Positions 6,731 through 8,298 of a stretch of DNA of 8,298 nucleotides are shown piece after piece. This stretch comes from Bacteroidota bacterium. Its GTDB lineage: Bacteria; Bacteroidota; Bacteroidia; J057. The stretch is from assembly GCA_003696875.1 (NCBI GenBank), contig RFHL01000170.1:1-8298 (forward strand), given 5' to 3'. A program made the position numbers and the translations under genes. The notes beneath the pieces were generated by a model. The model searched no databases and was not told the DNA's origin. It saw only the letters and a program-made list of their open reading frames with translations. How positions within the stretch are numbered: the stretch's first letter is position 1; each line of letters starts with the position of its first letter.

Positions 6731-6905
6731 CATATCCGATTAGGATGCAAACATTACACATATTAAAAAGTACAGGGGACAGGTAAAGTGCGGTGTGAAG
6801 GTGGCCGGTTTGGCCTGGCTCTTCTACCCCTTTGGAGCTGTGGCTGTTTTGATATGTCAAATCTGATGCGTATCATGTAATTGCCTTTCGATACCCGAAC
6901 CACTG

Positions 6906-6929
6906 CCCTGGCTTTGCCAGGGGACTTTT
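6906..6929 (+). terminator. Second terminator-like hairpin in the divergent gap
   Basis: CCCTGGC (6906-6912) and GCCAGGG (6916-6922) form a perfect 7-bp stem with a TTT loop, followed by GACTTTTA on the plus strand. It lies 48 bp before the hydroxylase ATG, in the gap between the divergent DUF2341 and hydroxylase genes. Its layout (7-bp stem, 3-nt loop, T's on the plus side) repeats that of the hairpin at 6711. It could be an attenuator for the hydroxylase or a barrier between the divergent units. A -7-like TGTGTTTG (6933-6940, one mismatch) follows, but its -33 spacing is poor. Confidence 0.4.
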
Positions 6930-6976
6930 ATGTGTGTTTGGTTATCACTGAAAGATGAAACCCTCTAGCGACGTTC

Positions 6977-7556
6977 ATGGTCAAAGGCTTTTTGCCCCCC
7001 CCTTCTCGAACGTCTCTCCCGGACCAACTCCTATTTGGTCATCGGCACCCTGCTCAGCATTGCCCTGGGCCTCTTCTGGTTTGGGATTCAGGCTTCCGGC
7101 CTTGGTATGAGTACCCGTTTGTTGGTGGCCCTGGTCGGCCTGTTTTCCTTTTCGCTCGCCGAATACCTGATTCATCGTTTCGTCTATCACTCTGGCGACT
7201 ACCATGACCTCGTCACCTGGCAGGACAAAATTCACGGTACCCACCATGCCTTTCCCCGGGCTAAGACCCGGTTGACGATGCCTTTGCCGGTTCTAGTCCC
7301 CGTGGCCACCCTTGTCATTTCCGCCCTTTGGTTGCTCATGGGACCATATGCCTTTGGTTTTTTTCCGGGCATTCTGGTTGGGTACGCCCTGTACCTGTGG
7401 GTACACTATATTCTACATACGCGGCGCCCACCCAAGGGCTTTTTTCGATATTGGTGGAAGCATCACTACCTGCACCATTACAAGTATGACGACAAGGCTT
7501 TTGGGCTTACGTCCCCTATTTGGGATATCGTATTTGGTACGATGCCCCCGCGCTAA
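6977..7556 (+). CDS. Sterol desaturase/fatty acid hydroxylase family protein, frameshifted at a C8 run
   Basis: A di-iron membrane enzyme of the fatty acid hydroxylase/sterol desaturase superfamily, likely to hydroxylate a lipid acyl chain or an isoprenoid ring. The substrate is unknown. In the frame of 7035-7556 the His motifs are EYLIHRFVYH (HxxxxH), KIHGTHHAF (HxxHH), VHYILH and KHHYLHHY, set between hydrophobic segments. That frame has no ATG before 7107 (only TTG 7035) and a stop at 6966. The ATG at 6977 reads MVKGFL and then leaves frame at eight C's (6995-7002). With seven C's the reading continues PPLLERLSRTNSYLVIG straight into the enzyme, giving a natural N-terminus and 192 residues. 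I therefore annotate from 6977, with a one-base frameshift at the C-run that may be a phase switch, mutation or sequencing error. If the frame really is broken, translation may restart at TTG 7035 or ATG 7107. Confidence 0.8.
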
Positions 7557-7578
7557 GGAGCGCTGTGATCCCGCCGCG

Positions 7579-7612
7579 CCTCTCCGCCTCCCCAATCGGG
7601 GAGGCGGAGAGG
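7579..7612 (+). terminator. 15-bp perfect stem-loop after the hydroxylase gene
   Basis: CCTCTCCGCCTCCCC (7579-7593) and GGGGAGGCGGAGAGG (7598-7612) form a perfect 15-bp stem with the loop AATC, beginning 22 bp after the hydroxylase stop codon. This is the strongest hairpin in the window. No T-run follows (GATGTACA comes next), so it may act as a factor-aided terminator or a 3' stability element. Its almost pure pyrimidine/purine arms are also notable. Confidence 0.65.
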
Positions 7613-7629
7613 GATGTACACACTGAGGA

Positions 7630-7649
7630 TGAGGACTTATTCGTCCTCA
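7630..7649. other. Second hairpin downstream, alternate pairings
   Basis: TGAGGAC (7630-7636) pairs with GTCCTCA (7643-7649) over a TTATTC loop. The same right arm can instead pair with CTGAGGA (7623-7629), because GAGGA is repeated directly. It follows the 15-bp hairpin by 17 bp, so the two may form a tandem transcript end. The rest of the gap to the next gene (7650-7786) holds a 10-bp palindrome, TCCCATGGGA (7758-7767). I see no clear promoter there. Confidence 0.4.
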
Positions 7650-7786
7650 GGGGGCTTTCTCCATGCACCTATCCTTCTCGGGGCCTTTGGCGTTCCGCTG
7701 GTTTTGGGAGCCCTCCAGGTGTCTCGCATCTCTCCATTTTTTGTATCTTCCCTTATCTCCCATGGGATACCTAAGCCTCGATCTGT

Positions 7787-8298
7787 ATGCGTGTGACCTA
7801 TCTTTTTCTGCTGCTGTTTTTCGTCAGCAGTCCCCTTGCCGGGCAAAATGCCCGCATCGACAGCCTGCGGGTGGTGGCAAGGACCCTGCCTCCCGACAGT
7901 CACAAAGTGGAGGTCCTGGGCAAACTTGCCTGGTACCTGCACTTCAACTATCCCGATTCCTGCGAAAAGTACGCCGGGCAAATGATCTCCCTGGCCCGGG
8001 ATCTGGGCTACTTTCGGGGTTTGGCCGAGGGTTACAATAATCTGGGTGCCAACGCTATAAGTCAGGGTGATTACCCTGCCGCCAAGAGGTTTTTTCTCCT
8101 GGCTGCCGAGGAGGCCGGCCGGGCCGGTGATGCATATCGGCAAGCCACTTTTATGGTCAATGCCGGCTATGCCTGCCTCTATGAGGCATCCTATGACAGC
8201 GCCCTGGTGCACATTTTCGCGGCTGTGGAACTGGCCGAAGCGGAGGAAGTTTCGGACCGTTTTTATAATGGGTACCGGGCCCTGGCCAAGGCCTATTA
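7787..8298 (+). CDS. Exported TPR-repeat protein, N-terminal part only
   Basis: Runs from ATG 7787 to the window edge (170 complete codons). Residues 1-20 are a Sec signal peptide (MRVTYLFLLLFFVSSPLAGQ), with cleavage likely near LAG-Q. Then come IDSLRVVARTLPPDSHKVEVL and a series of helical repeats. TPR-like units are at about 80-113 (GLAEGYNNLGANAISQGDY, then AAKRFFLLAAEEA) and about 120-152 (NAGYACLYEASYDSALVHIF, then AAVELAE). In Bacteroidota, proteins that start this way often continue into a transmembrane segment and a histidine kinase, LuxR or LytTR output domain, so a periplasmic sensor is plausible. The rest is outside the window and this remains inference. Only the signal peptide and TPRs are certain. 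Confidence 0.8.
   Translation, partial: MRVTYLFLLLFFVSSPLAGQNARIDSLRVVARTLPPDSHKVEVLGKLAWYLHFNYPDSCEKYAGQMISLARDLGYFRGLAEGYNNLGANAISQGDYPAAKRFFLLAAEEAGRAGDAYRQATFMVNAGYACLYEASYDSALVHIFAAVELAEAEEVSDRFYNGYRALAKAY

Noticed and set aside
6657..6860. N-terminal extension of the DUF2341 protein to a TTG at 6860
   Set aside because: It would require a TTG start and puts 68 unrelated residues, encoded through a GC hairpin, ahead of a normal export signal.
7758..7767. 10-bp palindrome TCCCATGGGA as an operator
   Set aside because: A single short palindrome with no promoter element nearby; expected by chance at this GC content.
7614..7796. Small plus-strand open frames between the hydroxylase and the TPR gene
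   Set aside because: They run through hairpins and into the TPR gene in another frame, with no start context or domain.
1..8298. Mobile element, phage, CRISPR or defence system
   Set aside because: I see no transposase, integrase, nuclease or repeat array, and no long terminal repeats. The gene content is metabolic, envelope and regulatory.

Overview
The window looks like a piece of a GC-rich (about 58-60% by eye) Bacteroidota chromosome, most likely of the Saprospiria/Lewinella kind. Four points support this. The glyoxylate-shunt operon has a Bacteroidota-type promoter (TTG, 20 bp, TAnnTTTG). None of the genes has a clear Shine-Dalgarno sequence. One secreted protein ends in a type IX secretion-like sorting domain. 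A second secreted protein and a tetratricopeptide lipo/exoprotein are of kinds common in that phylum. The species is an inference; the phylum is well supported.

Layout. Bases 1-2798 (minus strand) hold the glyoxylate shunt: malate synthase A (aceB) followed by isocitrate lyase (aceA), the latter cut by the left edge. A 438-bp divergent control region (2799-3236) separates them from a plus-strand regulator (3237-4721). The regulator has an XRE-type helix-turn-helix, an IrrE/M78-like middle and a Cys-bearing ScfR/RamB-like C-terminus. Regulators of this family control acetate, propionate and glyoxylate genes in Actinobacteria. The control region contains a very good aceB promoter whose -33 box lies inside TTTGCAA and next to an inverted repeat, a plausible operator. 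Two tandem hairpins (4734-4768) sit between the regulator and the next, convergent, gene pair.

Bases 4796-6656 (minus) hold two probably co-transcribed envelope/secretion genes: a 396-residue protein with a DUF2341-like domain, a fibronectin-like module and a T9SS-type C-terminal domain, then a 213-residue secreted protein with a jelly-roll-like fold. From 6977 on the plus strand is a sterol-desaturase/fatty-acid-hydroxylase family membrane enzyme. Its natural ATG start is separated from the rest of the gene by a run of eight C's that puts it one base out of frame, which means either a phase-variable switch, a mutation or a sequencing error. A 15-bp-stem hairpin follows it. The window ends in the N-terminal part of an exported TPR protein (7787 to the edge).

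The best leads are the out-of-frame C8 tract in the hydroxylase gene and the ScfR/RamB-like regulator paired with its own glyoxylate operon in a Bacteroidota. I see no mobile element, CRISPR array, tRNA or rRNA.
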